Source: Paracamarosporium sp. OC-R06-R3 (Eukaryota; Ascomycota; Dothideomycetes; Pleosporales; Didymosphaeriaceae). Taken from it: 45,751 bases of DNA. Every line of letters begins with the position of its first letter. Positions within the stretch are counted from its first letter, which is position 1. The DNA is taken from contig JACVRA010000260.1 in NCBI GenBank assembly GCA_019828545.1, positions 1-45,751 of the forward strand, in the 5' to 3' direction. Below the pieces are notes generated by a model. It worked only from the letters and a program-made list of their open reading frames with translations. It searched no databases and had not been told where the DNA came from. The translations under genes and the position numbers were made by a program. Shown here in pieces: positions 32,532-44,166 of this stretch.

Positions 32532-34164
32532 CTATCCATCTTTCAGTTTACAGTGGAACTTATGGTGAGAGACGGTATGTGTTGATCCTGAAGCTTGGTT
32601 GATACTATCTTCTTTGCCTAGTATTTGGTATCCCTGTGTAATCTGAAACAAACCGAGTTGAATCTGTGACTCGAACGGAGTGAAGTCAGATATCCTAGAC
32701 ATCCGCCAGCGATGCATGTCGTACGGTACCTCCGACACAGGACCAAACGCCTCGAGCGGCACCGACCAAAAGCCTACGGCATTTTGTATTTTTGAAAATT
32801 CAAGGCATTCTTCAGTATCTAGGTTCTGAAGCTCTGGCCATTCACGACTGAAATATGCCCCTTTATTTCACTGACGGCTCGATTCCAACTTCTCTTTCGC
32901 TCGAAACCATCGGGCTTGGAAGTTTGTCGCAATCTCAACTAGATTCCTAGTGGCATCGGTCATTGCAAGAAGCACCCACCTCTTCTCCGGCGATGTCGGC
33001 GAGGGCGGGATATCATAAGTTTCTTCGAGCATACGCCAGGCACGGATGAGGCTCCGTGGGTCCCGTTCGCAGTCGACCAGATCTAGATATTGGGATACAG
33101 GACGGAGATCAGTGGTTAATGTTGACTAAGAAGCAGTGCTTGACCATGAAGGGTAGGCGTGGTTGAAGTGGACCATATCTAGTTGAGGACCGCCTTTCAT
33201 AAGGAAATGTTGCTGTAAACTTGAGAACATTTGACGCGAGTTGGGGTGGACGAGGTGTACGAGGCTCATGCTTCCTAGGCCCTTCAGTGTGGAAGTCACG
33301 GCAGCTCGCGCGACAGTATCGACAGTAGAAGATTCTAAGTCGTTTGCGTTAGAAAGAGCATGTTGAGTAGCATCCACTAGTAGAAGGGCTAGTGAAGGGA
33401 GCGGACTGATTTATAGGTAGGTAGTTGCGCAAAGACGTCTCTTCACTCATGATAGCCATATGGACGATCCCTTTCTTATCTGGGTCATACGCCAGCGCGT
33501 CATGTACGAAGTGGGCAAAGTAGGGTATGTCCCCGCTGCGCTCCATAGTGATAAGAACAGTATCTCGTTCTGGACAGAACTGTAGGCGTGGCGAATTAGA
33601 AGTTGTTATGTGTGGTGCATACTTTCTTCCGCGTGCTTCCAAGCAGCCTTCGTGGAATACCGGGATACTCACACGGTAAACTCGATTGATGACTTTTTTC
33701 GCCTCGCGGTTTACGTACAGCAGCGGCGAGTTGCTACTCGTCGAGCCTAAATGCAGATAATAGCTGGCATCACTGACAATGTTTACTAGCTCGTTTTCCC
33801 TCTGATATGGCGGGTGATAAGGATCCCCAGGCCTATTACCTTTTGAGTACATGACATTCGCTAGGTTGCATCCAGCCACCGTAACCTTGAGAATCCGTTG
33901 CTGCGGGATTTTATATTCCCAGATGTACTCTCGCAGCTCAAGGGGTAGCTCTTCGAATTGGTGAAATGATGCCGTTCCCTCGCTCGTTCGTGTGAAAGTA
34001 TCATTCAGGAACTCAAAATCTGTAAAAACATCGGATGGTCCTGTTTCGTTTGCTTTACTAGCTGCTGGAGTATCCATTCTCTTCTCCCATGGGGGCCGCA
34101 ATATCCTCCCAGTTGTCGGCGCTTCGCTCTGTTTCTTCCACGGTGGCTGCAGGCGTGTAGCCAT
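32532..34164 (-). pseudogene. 2EXR-domain protein, frameshifted and with nonsense codons
   Basis: From the ATG at 34164 (MATRLQPPWKKQ) the frame encodes a 2EXR domain (FHQFEELPLELREYIWEYKI, then SPLLYVNREAKKVINRVYR). Near 33385 the reading moves to another frame, LLVDATQHALSNANDLESST, which continues through a TAG (SSTAS-stop-STLTTDLRP, about 33126) and a TGA (SSRQ-stop-NKGAYFSREW, about 32868) to the stop at 32532. The family-like C-terminal text on both sides of each stop (RAWRMLEETYDIPPSPTSPE, then FWSVPLEAFGPVSEVPYD) shows a single former protein. 2EXR proteins are abundant in fungi and have no firm function. The TGA fits TGG (Trp) and the TAG fits CAG (Gln). Confidence 0.75.
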
Positions 34165-35653
34165 CGTCAACGCAAAGATGCACGTTAGTAGTCGACCCAG
34201 GAAGCCTTACGCAACTTCTACAGGAGTATTCATGCGAGTGTTTTCGAGGATATTACACTACGTGCAATTTTAGACTTTCCAATAGAAGAAACAGAGGAGA
34301 TTGAGGGGTTGTGTGGATCCAGACGTCGGTTGGATACGAGAGGGGCTATGTAGCTACGCCCTCGATACCATTCTTCTGACGATTCTATTCTACGTGTGCG
34401 CCGTTTAGTGGTGATACAATGGTAACGTAGCCATGTGATTCGTGCTCAAGATGAAGATGAGCAAATGACCGGATTTGTCGTATTAATAGTCAGCTCGATC
34501 GGCTATGACTGTCAACCGCATACGATCATAGTCTCTCCGCGTCTAGCTCAGACACCGACGGTAGGCAAAAGTCACTTGGATTACGCCATCGATTAGTCTT
34601 AATCAAGAGCCTTTCTACAACGAATTCGAACTATATTTTGATAGTTTCAACGAGCAGAATGAAAACAAATTCGAAGAAGCGAAATAGTGCGATAGTGTGG
34701 TTGAGGTACAGACACATACGCCGTTTACCGGCTTGCAGAATCCATTCTTGCTAGTAGGAGAGCGGCCGAGCCATTCCAGCTAGATGTTTGTCGTGAGGGT
34801 GTAGCAGGGACATTATCACAGAGCATCAACATCATAGCGACGGTTGCCGGTGACAGCGTGCGACATATGACCTAGACAGCGCTGTGTCAGCCATCATCAC
34901 AGCTCTGGTCTATCGTACTTTAGTAGGGATGGTGATGCTCAGAATTTCATTGGCTATCATCAGCTGCAAACTAGCACATGCTATCTAAGCCAATCACAAT
35001 GAAAGTCACACTAATCGTAGTGCCGCCGAACGCAACAAAACTGCCACTGAAATGACCAGGCAATGATGAGCTTCATCATGACTTGTATCAAACACACAGC
35101 GATGCTAACCTTAGTTCGAGAGCTGAATTATTCTTTGTAGCCAGTCTTGCTTCCGAATATACACAAGACTGGATTTCAATGGACCGGCAGATGCCGAAAC
35201 GGCACGGCATGACATGCCTTCGGCAAGAAAACAATTTGCGCCCTATTGTCCACATAACTACAATCTTAGTCTTCCCTACTGTCTCGATCGATTCAAGGTA
35301 TGCGCCTTAGGTACCAGTCGTCAGCAATTCAGCGTATGGTATGCATGCGCTACGCCCTTGCGACACCCACTCTTTGCATGATGACTGCTGAATAACATGT
35401 TTGCTGACCAAGGGCATCGTCGGAAGTTGGAGGTCCTGCTAAAGAGATTTGCAATACACATGCTCTGGATCTCGAGGAATGGGACTTAAAAGCGCTTTAC
35501 AAGAACACCAAGCGCCTGTCGAGAAGCATCACATACTTCGAGCTACGTCAGGATTAATCATCACGATTACCGATAAGCACCGTCCGTCAGCATTCAAATA
35601 TGCACGCTCTCATCGTTTTCGTCTTGTTCTTATTGATTACCCCAGAAACAGCC
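34165..35653. other. Spacer without a recognised gene
   Basis: Short open frames (for example 35083-35310 and 35449-35661) carry no motif. No repeat or RNA gene is recognised. The end of the stretch should contain the promoter of the cyanamide hydratase gene. Confidence 0.4.
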
Positions 35654-36509
35654 ATGTCTAAGCCTGTGGACCACTCCAAAGAGACTATTGAGACTTATGG
35701 ATGGATTTCCGTCCCGCATGACCAATCCGTCCTTTTGAAAAACATCAGTCCCTGGGATCCTGCAACTTACGATATTTCTGAGATCGAAATTCCAGACACC
35801 AACCTTACAAGAAAGGTAGCCGAATACGCAAGGGAGCATCTGCCGGACCAAGTTTTCAATCACTCTATGCGAGTCTACTATTACGGTCAGCATCGTTCAC
35901 CCCACCAAAGTGTCATGAAGCCGAGGCATGCCTAATACTAAAATCAGGGGCCGCAATCGCTCAGAAGCATTTCCCTATATTTCTTCCATGTCTTGAAACC
36001 TACTACCTGACAAGCCTTCTCCATGACATCGGTACCACAAAAGAAAACCTTCACGCGACCCTACTATCGTTTGAATTCTACGGAGGCTATCTCGCCCTCA
36101 AAATCCTACAAGAGTATGGCGCAGCTAAAGAGCAAGCGGAGAGTGTAACCGAAGCAATCATTCGGCATCAAGATCTAGGGAATGTCGGTACGATCACCAC
36201 CGTTGGACAACTGATTCAGCTTGCTACTCTTTTCGGTACGTCCAATATTCCATGACTATAGGCACGAGCCGCTTTGATGCTGATGCTGGTAATGCTATAG
36301 ACAATGCCGGCAGCAACCCTACGCTGATAAGCAAAGAAACAATTGAGTCTGTTGTCGCTGCTTATCCGCGCGGTCACTGGTCCAGTTGTTTTGCACACAC
36401 AATTGGTGAGGAGTTGACCTTGAAACCGTGGGCGCACTCTTCAGCAATACCAAGATTCGCTGAGACAGTAGCGGGAAACAAATTGATGGAGCCTTGGGAT
36501 GCGCTATGA
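35654..36509 (+). CDS. Cyanamide hydratase (HD-domain, DDI2/3-like)
   Basis: Three exons, 35654-35885, 35948-36235 and 36301-36509, with introns of 62 and 65 bases (GTCAGC...ATCAG and GTACGT...GCTATAG) and consistent phase, give 242 residues, the normal family length. The HD-domain metal ligands are present in order: VFNHSMRVYYYG, LLHDIGTTKENL and EAIIRHQDLG. GQLIQLATLFDNAGSNP and WSSCFAHTIGEELTLKPWAH complete the fold. The enzyme hydrates cyanamide to urea and is a detoxification function. The start MSKPVDHS fits the family; an in-frame ATG 54 bases upstream would add a hydrophobic leader that relatives lack. The gene converges on a metallo-beta-lactamase-fold gene 255 bases downstream. Confidence 0.88.
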
Positions 36510-36763
36510 ATCAATGCTTCCGAATCTTCGGCCTGAAATTTCTCTGGCTGCCGAAACCTGAGTCTTGATTGTTTAACTTAATTGGAGCGATCGACGTATT
36601 GTTTTTTCAGGGCGATGTCCTCAGTGATGATTTGCTATGATAACGGTAGTTGTATATGGTGTCACAACTAAATCTTTGGAATACGAACTTCCTTTTTCGT
36701 TCGTCGGTCGTACTATTCGGACTTGAAATCTGCTGGACTCTTTGACGAAATCATTCCAGATTC
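36510..36763. other. Convergent 3' region
   Basis: A 254-base spacer between the stop codons of two convergent genes. It should hold both 3' untranslated regions. No clear terminator signal is seen. Confidence 0.4.
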
Positions 36764-37690
36764 TTATCCACTCAAAACCGCATTATTTCCCCGCAGCTCT
36801 TTTATAGATTCAATGTTCTCTTCATGTACACCCTCGTATGCCTCATAATAGACTAACGTCCCCGCAACCAGATCATCCTTTACTACCTGTTCCAATCTCC
36901 TTGTCCACACAACTGGTGTTTCCACAGGCTCATCTAAAGCCTTCAGATACTTCATTGTCGCTTCAACCAATGAGCTACCAAATCCACCAGCCTCAATTCG
37001 CTCTGGGCTTCCATGAGCCGGCAAGATTCTCGTAATGGGCAATTGTGCCATACGCTCGAGCTCCCGCAGGTGAGTACTAATATTCTCCGGCTCGGAAACG
37101 TAGGTCACGGTATCCTCAAGCATATCTCCAACAAAAGCTAGGCCGGATTCTGGGAGGAAAAGGAGCGTGGAGTCTGCGGTATGGATATTGAAATTAAATA
37201 GCTCGACTTTCAGGCTGCCGACTTGGAGTGAGAGATTTCCCTCGTACGTCTCCATTGGAAGCACAACCTCGATACTTGGTCCCTCATCTTCGGCTGGGTT
37301 TCTCAACTTCTCTGCATCTTCCGATAACTTCTCGTGCGTGCCCTTGTGCGCAATGATCTTTGTCTCCTGTAGTGCCGAAGCTCCGGCTATGTGATCGCTA
37401 TGGAAATGGCTGTACACTGTGATTACTCTTTTCACACCCAAGCTCCGCACATGCGCAAGCATGTGTGCTGCGTGGGCAGGTGTAAGACCAGCGTCAAACA
37501 GAATGGCGGAGTCACCGCTGACAATCGAATATGTTGCTACTCCTAGGGAAACGGTTTCATCGTACCAATTTGAGGAGTGCCAAGGACATGTGCGACCATC
37601 GTAGTAGGCATAGATACCGGTTGTTCCATGGGGACGGAAAATGCGAAGAGTGGGCAGGACGGAAGATACGTTAGAGTTTGGAGTCGCCAT
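36764..37690 (-). CDS. Metallo-beta-lactamase-fold hydrolase
   Basis: A single exon of 308 residues. The metal-binding signature is complete: SHFHSDHIAGAS (HxHxDH, about residues 94-105), STLLFLPESGLAFVGDMLED (the later Asp ligand) and RILPAHGSPE (the final His). The N-terminal ILFDAGLTPAHAAHML precedes the HxHxDH loop, as in glyoxalase-II-like and quorum-lactonase-like members. The substrate cannot be told from sequence. There is no signal peptide, so it is probably cytosolic. It lies tail to tail with the cyanamide hydratase. Confidence 0.88.
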   Translation of the reverse strand: MATPNSNVSSVLPTLRIFRPHGTTGIYAYYDGRTCPWHSSNWYDETVSLGVATYSIVSGDSAILFDAGLTPAHAAHMLAHVRSLGVKRVITVYSHFHSDHIAGASALQETKIIAHKGTHEKLSEDAEKLRNPAEDEGPSIEVVLPMETYEGNLSLQVGSLKVELFNFNIHTADSTLLFLPESGLAFVGDMLEDTVTYVSEPENISTHLRELERMAQLPITRILPAHGSPERIEAGGFGSSLVEATMKYLKALDEPVETPVVWTRRLEQVVKDDLVAGTLVYYEAYEGVHEENIESIKELRGNNAVLSG

Positions 37691-37946
37691 TGAGTTCAGC
37701 AGAGATCGCGGAAACAGAGAGGTGTCTCGATATGCTTGAATATCAATTGCAGGACATATGACGGAACTTGTCGTTCACTGCGTAGGACTGGATGCGTAGT
37801 ATGCAGGTCGGTGCCTATATGTCCAGCACTAGCCCGCCCTTCTATGACATCATCCCTAATGGTTCAGAGGAACACCAAATTTATGCCACCAAGCCCAATG
37901 TTCGTTTCATCAAAAGAGCAGCATCCAAACAAACGATAATAGGCCC

Positions 37947-39128
37947 TTACTCTAAAGCAAATTTGAATACACCAGCAGCGACTTTCCCTCCCATGGTACC
38001 ATCGTCGCTCCAGGTGATGAGAATTTCGCCTTTACCCAAATCACTCCCCCATAAGTGTGGATAGATGCAGTATCTTGTCTTTGCATGTTCGGTGATTTTG
38101 GGCATCTCGCCGAGTTCATGAACGTCCCACGGTCCTTCCGGCTTCGGTGCAGCGCCCATGTACAGTTTACTCGTCATGAACTTCTCGCAGCCGATCCAAA
38201 GATACTCTCTGCCATGCGGAGCGAAATCAGGATTATAGATGATTGCTCCTTGGCCTTGCCCGCAGAGAACGTCGTGAGCTAGCTCCCCAAAAGGTCCGTG
38301 TGGTTCGGAGTATGTCCCTTCCCAGCTCCCATTTTTCTTGAGAAATTGATAATTGGCTCTGTCCGAAAAGTCGGCGTCTGTCCTAATCCGAGCCATATAG
38401 TTGTCAAGACCTTTCCCTGATAATAGATATGTCCAACCATCTGGTGCGGATATATTAGACATGTTACCCCACAACGGTCCGTCCCCAGGGTAAAGTGGAA
38501 ATTCCCCTATGCGTTCGCACACGATCTTTCCGTCGGGCCCTGTCACTGTTGCCTTTGCGACCCCGACTCCATTTTGTTTTACTGCGCTTCCGCCACGTGT
38601 TTCGACCTGATCATAGAATAACCAGCCTTCTTGACTTTCACTGCTCGGAATTTTGATGATACCACCAAACGCCCAATTGACTAGTCTTCTATTGTCTTTG
38701 ACATTCTGCGCCCTCTCGCAAAATTCCCTCTCTTCGCTCGAATACGGCACGAACTCTGGGACTTTGGAGTCCGGAGTGAGATATCGACTCTTAATAGGAT
38801 TACCCAGATCAGGAACGAGTGCGATACTATTGTTCGTCACTCCTACGAAATCACCATTTCCGTTGAAACAGAACGTATCGCCAAACATGTAATATACGTG
38901 GCCTCCAAGATCAATCGATCGACCAAGGTCGCGAGGATACTGTCGCGAAGATACGTCTTTCACCTCACCAAGTATGCGGGGAGGACAAGCCAGCCTTGGT
39001 GGCCATGCTAGGCGTGCGTTTGATCCGGGTTTGGTATCAGGAAAAGTATTGTTTAGTCTTTCATCGTGCATAGCTCGTGCTTGGAATTTGCTTGACATTT
39101 CGGTGAAAGCATTCTTCAGGCGATCCAT
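37947..39128 (-). CDS. DUF4185-type beta-propeller protein
   Basis: A single exon of 393 residues from the ATG at 39128 (MDRLKNAFTEMSSKFQ). The centre reads YPRDLGRSIDLGGHVYYMFG, then DTFCFNGNGDFVGVTNNSIA, LVNWAFGGIIKIP, LYPGDGPLWGNMSNIS and ITWSDDGTMGG, the 'xGRSxxxGxxxYxxFGDT' and 'NxSxxxxxxW' pattern of DUF4185 proteins, related to glycosidase-like propellers. No signal peptide is seen. The enzymatic activity, if any, is unknown. The next gene upstream (GH26) is divergent. The frame is intact. Confidence 0.75.
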   Translation of the reverse strand: MDRLKNAFTEMSSKFQARAMHDERLNNTFPDTKPGSNARLAWPPRLACPPRILGEVKDVSSRQYPRDLGRSIDLGGHVYYMFGDTFCFNGNGDFVGVTNNSIALVPDLGNPIKSRYLTPDSKVPEFVPYSSEEREFCERAQNVKDNRRLVNWAFGGIIKIPSSESQEGWLFYDQVETRGGSAVKQNGVGVAKATVTGPDGKIVCERIGEFPLYPGDGPLWGNMSNISAPDGWTYLLSGKGLDNYMARIRTDADFSDRANYQFLKKNGSWEGTYSEPHGPFGELAHDVLCGQGQGAIIYNPDFAPHGREYLWIGCEKFMTSKLYMGAAPKPEGPWDVHELGEMPKITEHAKTRYCIYPHLWGSDLGKGEILITWSDDGTMGGKVAAGVFKFALE

Positions 39129-39185
39129 CTTGAAGAAGCAATTTGGATGGTTTCCTGCTTGAGTTATTCGATCCGAAAGGCGCAA

Positions 39186-39750
39186 AATGCTTGAATTTTA
39201 AAGTGCAGAGAGCTACCAACTGCTACCGAGGTATGGTGTTGGAACCTGTTACCGCAGGCTCGCTCTAGCCCCAAAAGGATATTGGGTGACATCATTGGAG
39301 CCAGAAAGGCAACAAGGTGGCCCTCAAGATCTTATCACTAGCAATCGGTACACTGGCCACTCACAAACTTGGCGGCGAAGAGCCCGAGGCCCAGATACTC
39401 TTGGTACCTGGATGGCGCCATGGTTGTCGCTAATTCCGAAACCTGGCGCACGTCTTCGCTAACCGGATCGTCGGGCGGGATCCCCAGCCAAACTATATGA
39501 ACATAATCTAAAATTTATTAAAAGGAACAGCATGTGGCCTCCTTCATTTCCTTTCGACAGAATACCCTTATGTTCTCATTGATGGATTCAAGTCTCTTCA
39601 AAGTCTTTCGCGAAGTTTCACCAAGGCGAGCTAATCCGAGTAAGGTGATGGCGTCCTTGGAGCATCAAGATTCAATTGCGTCGGCCATATATTTAAGAGG
39701 ATGGGAAGTTTGTATCAACCAACTCAAACCACATCACTTTTCTTGCGATC
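39186..39750. promoter_or_regulatory. Divergent intergenic region between DUF4185 and GH26 genes
   Basis: About 620 bases separate the two start codons. It must carry both promoters. No definite site is recognised. Confidence 0.4.
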
Positions 39751-41398
39751 ATGTTGGGTCCTCGAGCATTAGGTCTTGTCGCTGCCGCGGGCAGTGTCTT
39801 TGCGCAGACAACGGTCTATGAAGCAGAATCTGCTGTCTTGGATGGTGTCACGGTTGGCACGTCGGTTACAGGCTATACCGGTTCGTGAATTCTATCATGG
39901 ATGCTGCATCAGATCTAGACGCATAATTCGGCGTCTAAGCCTTTGACGAAAGACTTCAACAAAATTTGTTACTCATCAGCACAGGCACTGGATACATAGA
40001 AGGCTTCGATACTGCAACCGATTCCATCACTTTCAATGTTTCGAGCAACATTTCCCAACTTTATGATCTCAGCATCGTCTACAATGGGCCATATGGAGAC
40101 AAGTACACGACCGTTGTTCTTAATGGTGTTGGGGGCTCACAAGTGTCTTTGCCCTCAACCACAACCTGGACCACTGTCTCGGCAGGCCAAGTGTTGCTTA
40201 ACGAAGGGTCTAACACCATTCAAATACAGAACAACTGGGGATGGTACCTTGTAGATTCCATTAAAGTTGCACCGGCTGCTAAGCGTGGGGCTCACAAGGT
40301 CACGACTACCCCCATCAACAAAAAAGCCAACAGCGACGCAAAGGCCTTGCTCAAATTCCTTGGCAAAATTTACGGCAAGAACATTCTGTCTGGCCAACAT
40401 GATCAGGCTTCACTTGACTGGGTTACCCAAAATGTGGGCAAAACCCCTGCTATCTTGGGTGTCGATTTCATGGACTACACAGAAAGTCGAAAGTCTCGTG
40501 GAGCTTCATCTACGGATGTTGACAAAGCGATCGCATTCTCAAAGAAAGGAGGGATAGTTTCATTTCAGTGGCATTGGGGAGCACCGACAGGCTTGTACGA
40601 TACTGCTGAACATCCGTGGTACAGTGGCTTCTACACGGACGCTACCGATTTCAACATCGAGACCGCGCTTCAAGATACCACTAACGCCAACTATACATTG
40701 CTCATCAAGGACATCGACACGATTGCCGTTGAATTGAAAAAGCTCCAGGACGCTGCGGTTCCGGTTATCTTTCGACCGCTGCACGAGGCTGAGGGCGCGT
40801 GGTTTTGGTGGGGAGCGAAGGGACCTGAACCTGCAAAGAAGCTTTGGAACATATTGTATGACCGATTGACCAACACGCACAAGCTGAATAACCTGATCTG
40901 GGAGTGGAACTCTGTCGCTGCCGCATGGTACCCTGGAAACGACAAGGTAGATCTTGTCAGTGCAGACACCTATAGTCAAGGTGATCATGGAGTAAGCCTT
41001 CCCCATTACAAGACTAGGTCAAGCTTAGGCATTGTGTTGCTCTTCCAAGAATAACCCGATGAGCTAAGCTTTGGAAACGGAACTGTATCAGGAACTATGG
41101 GAAGCTAACGTGTGTATAACAGCCTACCTCTGCCACATACAATAACCTTCTTGCTCTGACAAACGACACCAAAATCATCGCCGCCGCCGAGATCGGATCT
41201 GTTATGGAACCCGATCAGTTGCAGGTATACCAAGCAGACTGGGTTTACTTTGCTGTATGGAGTGGGGATTACATTTCTGGTGGATCTTGGAATAGCTTAG
41301 ACCTTCTCAAACGGATCTACGCTAGCGACTATGTGCTGACATTGGACGAGATTCAAGGCTGGAGGAAAACAAAATCCGCGAGAGCATGGTCAGCATAA
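39751..41398 (+). CDS. Secreted GH26 beta-mannanase with N-terminal CBM35-like module
   Basis: Three exons, 39751-39880, 39985-40991 and 41123-41398, join over introns of 104 and 131 bases with matching phase, giving 470 residues. Residues 1-19 (MLGPRALGLVAAAGSVFAQ) are a signal peptide. About 20-135 is a carbohydrate-binding module (TTVYEAESAVLDGVTVGTS, GTGYIEGFDTATDSITF, NTIQIQNNWGWYLVDSIKV), CBM35-like. The GH26 domain follows: KNILSGQHDQASLDWV, the acid/base Glu in RPLHEAEGAWFWWG, IWEWNSVAAAWYPG and the nucleophile Glu in IAAAEIGSVMEPDQL. Expected role: cleavage of beta-1,4-mannan in plant cell walls, outside the cell. All catalytic positions are present. The introns lie one in the CBM and one before the nucleophile strand. 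Confidence 0.92.
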
Positions 41399-41509
41399 GC
41401 TACCTTGAAGCACCATTCTAGAGCCTTCAACTACAGACCATATTACATGAAGAGATGCTTAAATACAATCCCCGTATAGGCAGTTATATATCCTTCGACC
41501 GTGTTATGT

Positions 41510-42907
41510 TCAGAAATCCAGGCACCACCGCTTCTCATGCCAATCCCAGCTCAAGAAATTCATTTCTTCGATTTTGGCCTGTGAGATTCCAATGGCCTTC
41601 AGCAGCTCGCTTAGGGCTTGCTCATCTTTCGTGTCCTGGTCGTCTGCTAAGTCTTCAAATCCAACACTATATTTAATTCCTCCACTGTAGTAATTGTTGT
41701 ACAAATCTTCTGTCCACTGAGAAGGACCAATGCCTTGATGGTATGTCATGTATCTCAGGGTTTCGATACGGGCTGGCAACTCGTAGCGACAATCGAACAT
41801 ATGGTTGTCATGCCACTCACCGTGCCCAAAGCCAAACCGGTTCAGCTTACGAAGGCGCTGCTGGAAGATGGGAAATATGTCATTCCAGCGAGTGGCATAT
41901 TGCTTGATAGTACAGTCGTTTGGATTTGGGCTTATATCGGGCCAGTTCGCTTTGAGCATTTCCTTTGGCATCCACATGGCGTAGACGATGCAAACGTCGT
42001 CCATGACGAGTTGTTCGAGGGTTTCACCGTGCGACGTGATCCAATCGAACTGCCAATCATGTGCAACTGACCAGTTGCCTAGGGCGAGAGAGACCAAGTT
42101 GGGAAAGTGTATCCCACGCACATCCATAAAAGGGAACACGCCCCAGTAAGTATCACAGTACACTGTGAGATGGGTAAGTTGAGACTGCAAGGGGCCCAGC
42201 CAGTGCATTCTCAACAGGGAATTAAAGCATTGATGCAGCTCTACCTTTTCAACCTTGCGTTCTGGCGCTGCTTCACAGGCTTCAGTAGCTACCATAACGT
42301 GGAAGCGCTTGAGTTGGCTGCGTACTCGTTCAATGGCGTCACCAGCCCCAGTCCTAGCGATGACTGCATCTTGAACATTTTTGAGTGTCAAACAGTCAAG
42401 AACCTTGGTATCTTTCAACGCCTCAAAGAATCGAGTTTGATAAACTTCCCGGTACTGTGGATCTTGTTCACATGCACCACCCATATCATCCCAAGAATAA
42501 CATTCACCTTGCATCCGAAGCTCGGCATCACGAAGTCTGGGGAACTGGGCAATCTTCTCGATCGCAATGCTCCACGGAGTTCGCGGGTATTCGGATTCAT
42601 CGAAATCTTCCCCATTTCCATCATCTTCGTTATTACTCTGCTCTTCATATCGCTCATCCTGACTGCCTTCCGTACCATCAACGATAACTTTTCTAACCAT
42701 CATCTTCAGCGTTCCAGATTGTAGAACGCAGTTGAACCTATGAGCACTTTCCTCACGGAAAGTCAATAGAACTGTATGGAAGAGATATTCCGCGCCAAGC
42801 ATAGATGCCTCTCGAGAAGCAAGACGGAACTGTCTGAGCGTCTCATTGTCAAATTGTTGGGCGCAATGGCGTTTGAGTTCGGTCGGAAGCGATGCGAAGG
42901 TAGCCAT
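41510..42907 (-). CDS. F-box-like protein
   Basis: A single exon of 465 residues. The N-terminus, MATFASLPTELKRHCAQQFD followed by LRQFRLASREASMLGAEYLF, has the F-box pattern (LPxEL...L...RLxSR). The remainder has leucine-rich, irregular repeats (QLTHLTVYC, HFPNLVSLALGNWSV, TLEQLVMDDVCIVYA) and an acidic insertion at about 85-105. F-box proteins recruit targets to SCF ubiquitin ligases; the target is unknown. The frame is intact. The 3' end lies 111 bases from the convergent GH26 gene. Confidence 0.72.
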   Translation of the reverse strand: MATFASLPTELKRHCAQQFDNETLRQFRLASREASMLGAEYLFHTVLLTFREESAHRFNCVLQSGTLKMMVRKVIVDGTEGSQDERYEEQSNNEDDGNGEDFDESEYPRTPWSIAIEKIAQFPRLRDAELRMQGECYSWDDMGGACEQDPQYREVYQTRFFEALKDTKVLDCLTLKNVQDAVIARTGAGDAIERVRSQLKRFHVMVATEACEAAPERKVEKVELHQCFNSLLRMHWLGPLQSQLTHLTVYCDTYWGVFPFMDVRGIHFPNLVSLALGNWSVAHDWQFDWITSHGETLEQLVMDDVCIVYAMWMPKEMLKANWPDISPNPNDCTIKQYATRWNDIFPIFQQRLRKLNRFGFGHGEWHDNHMFDCRYELPARIETLRYMTYHQGIGPSQWTEDLYNNYYSGGIKYSVGFEDLADDQDTKDEQALSELLKAIGISQAKIEEMNFLSWDWHEKRWCLDF

Positions 42908-44166
42908 CTCAAGAATCTGATTTCACCTGTTTGCTTTCACAACACAGTATGCAAGAAAACGTCTCAGATTTTATCTGCTGATATCGTTTATAGTTTCGTA
43001 AAAGAAAGATTATGAAGGTACGTGATCTGGTCGGGAGGAAAACAAGAAGATAATGTAATACTTAAACGTGTAAAACACTGCTATAAGGAGTAGGCGACCT
43101 GAGGCCAGGTGAGCTCAGGAGGTGCAGGCCATTGCCAAGACGCTAGTAAGATGCTTGTCGTTTTAGGAAAATCCTCAGTTCAGATGGCTGATAGAGGGTC
43201 ATGCATTATACCCCTGACAACAACGCATTTGTGGGGCATAGCCAGGCTGCACCGCTAGGCACCGTCCCGAGTCTGTGGCGTAACATAGCAATCTAAGAAC
43301 AAGATCCAGTACAACACACTTTTGCTGATACCGTACAACCAGAGAGTGCTGAGAGCTAATCAGGAAACAGGAGAGAGCGTAAAAGTGAGTTATCGGGACG
43401 ATAGACAGACAGTGATTGGTGCTTAGCTCACACGGTATTGGAAGGTTGTATTGTTAGGTAGTGTACGAGAACCCTTGAGACACGAGTGCCGAGAAAACGT
43501 TCGTGGTACCCATTATTGCACATAATCTTGCATTACGGAATGAAACGTATATATTTTCAATGGTCCCTAGGATTCATATGAGCGTGTAAGTCCGAAAGCA
43601 CACGTTCTCTCATAGAGAGATGATTGCTGTTACGTAAGGTCTCAGTATCGTAGTGTAGAAAATACAATCTTCGCTGTCATCTCGCAACTGATGATTCGAC
43701 TCTAAGCCGCAACGACATCAGAAGTTAACGGACGTAAAAAGATGTCTCTCGTAGGAATAGCAATAAAGATGATAGAAGAGTTCAAGTACGGATAATATCC
43801 AGCGGAAAGGAATCGCTAGTCACGTTTACAAGTCAAAGATTTTATGATACCCAACTATAACTTAACCGATAGTTTTTATGATTCAAAACTATTTGGGTAA
43901 GCAGGTGCTTGGCTGTTTGTGACTAAATTACGCCCGCTTGAGAAAAGATTCAAAGGAATCGATCGCCTTCATCGGCTAATCCCTTTCACGAGTATTCTTC
44001 ATTGATCCTCGGATACTGTAGCTTCATGATGATCCTCTGATAGCCTGCTACATTGATGGATTAGTCTCTCCTAGTCTCATCAGATCATGCTACATTGGGT
44101 CGATATCGCAGCATTTCGATCGACATTGTCGTGCAAGGAGGAACAAGTCCTCAAGGCTGCCTCTTA
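42908..44166. other. Spacer without a recognised gene
   Basis: No coding motif is seen. A small inverted repeat, ATAGTTTT...AAAACTAT, lies near 43870-43890; it is too short to assign a function. Confidence 0.4.

Noticed and set aside
39129..39185. Upstream extension of the DUF4185 protein
   Set aside because: It would need a TTG start; the ATG at 39128 is the first normal start of the frame.
42107..42724. 205-codon plus-strand open frame
   Set aside because: Antisense to the F-box-like gene; no motif and unusual composition.
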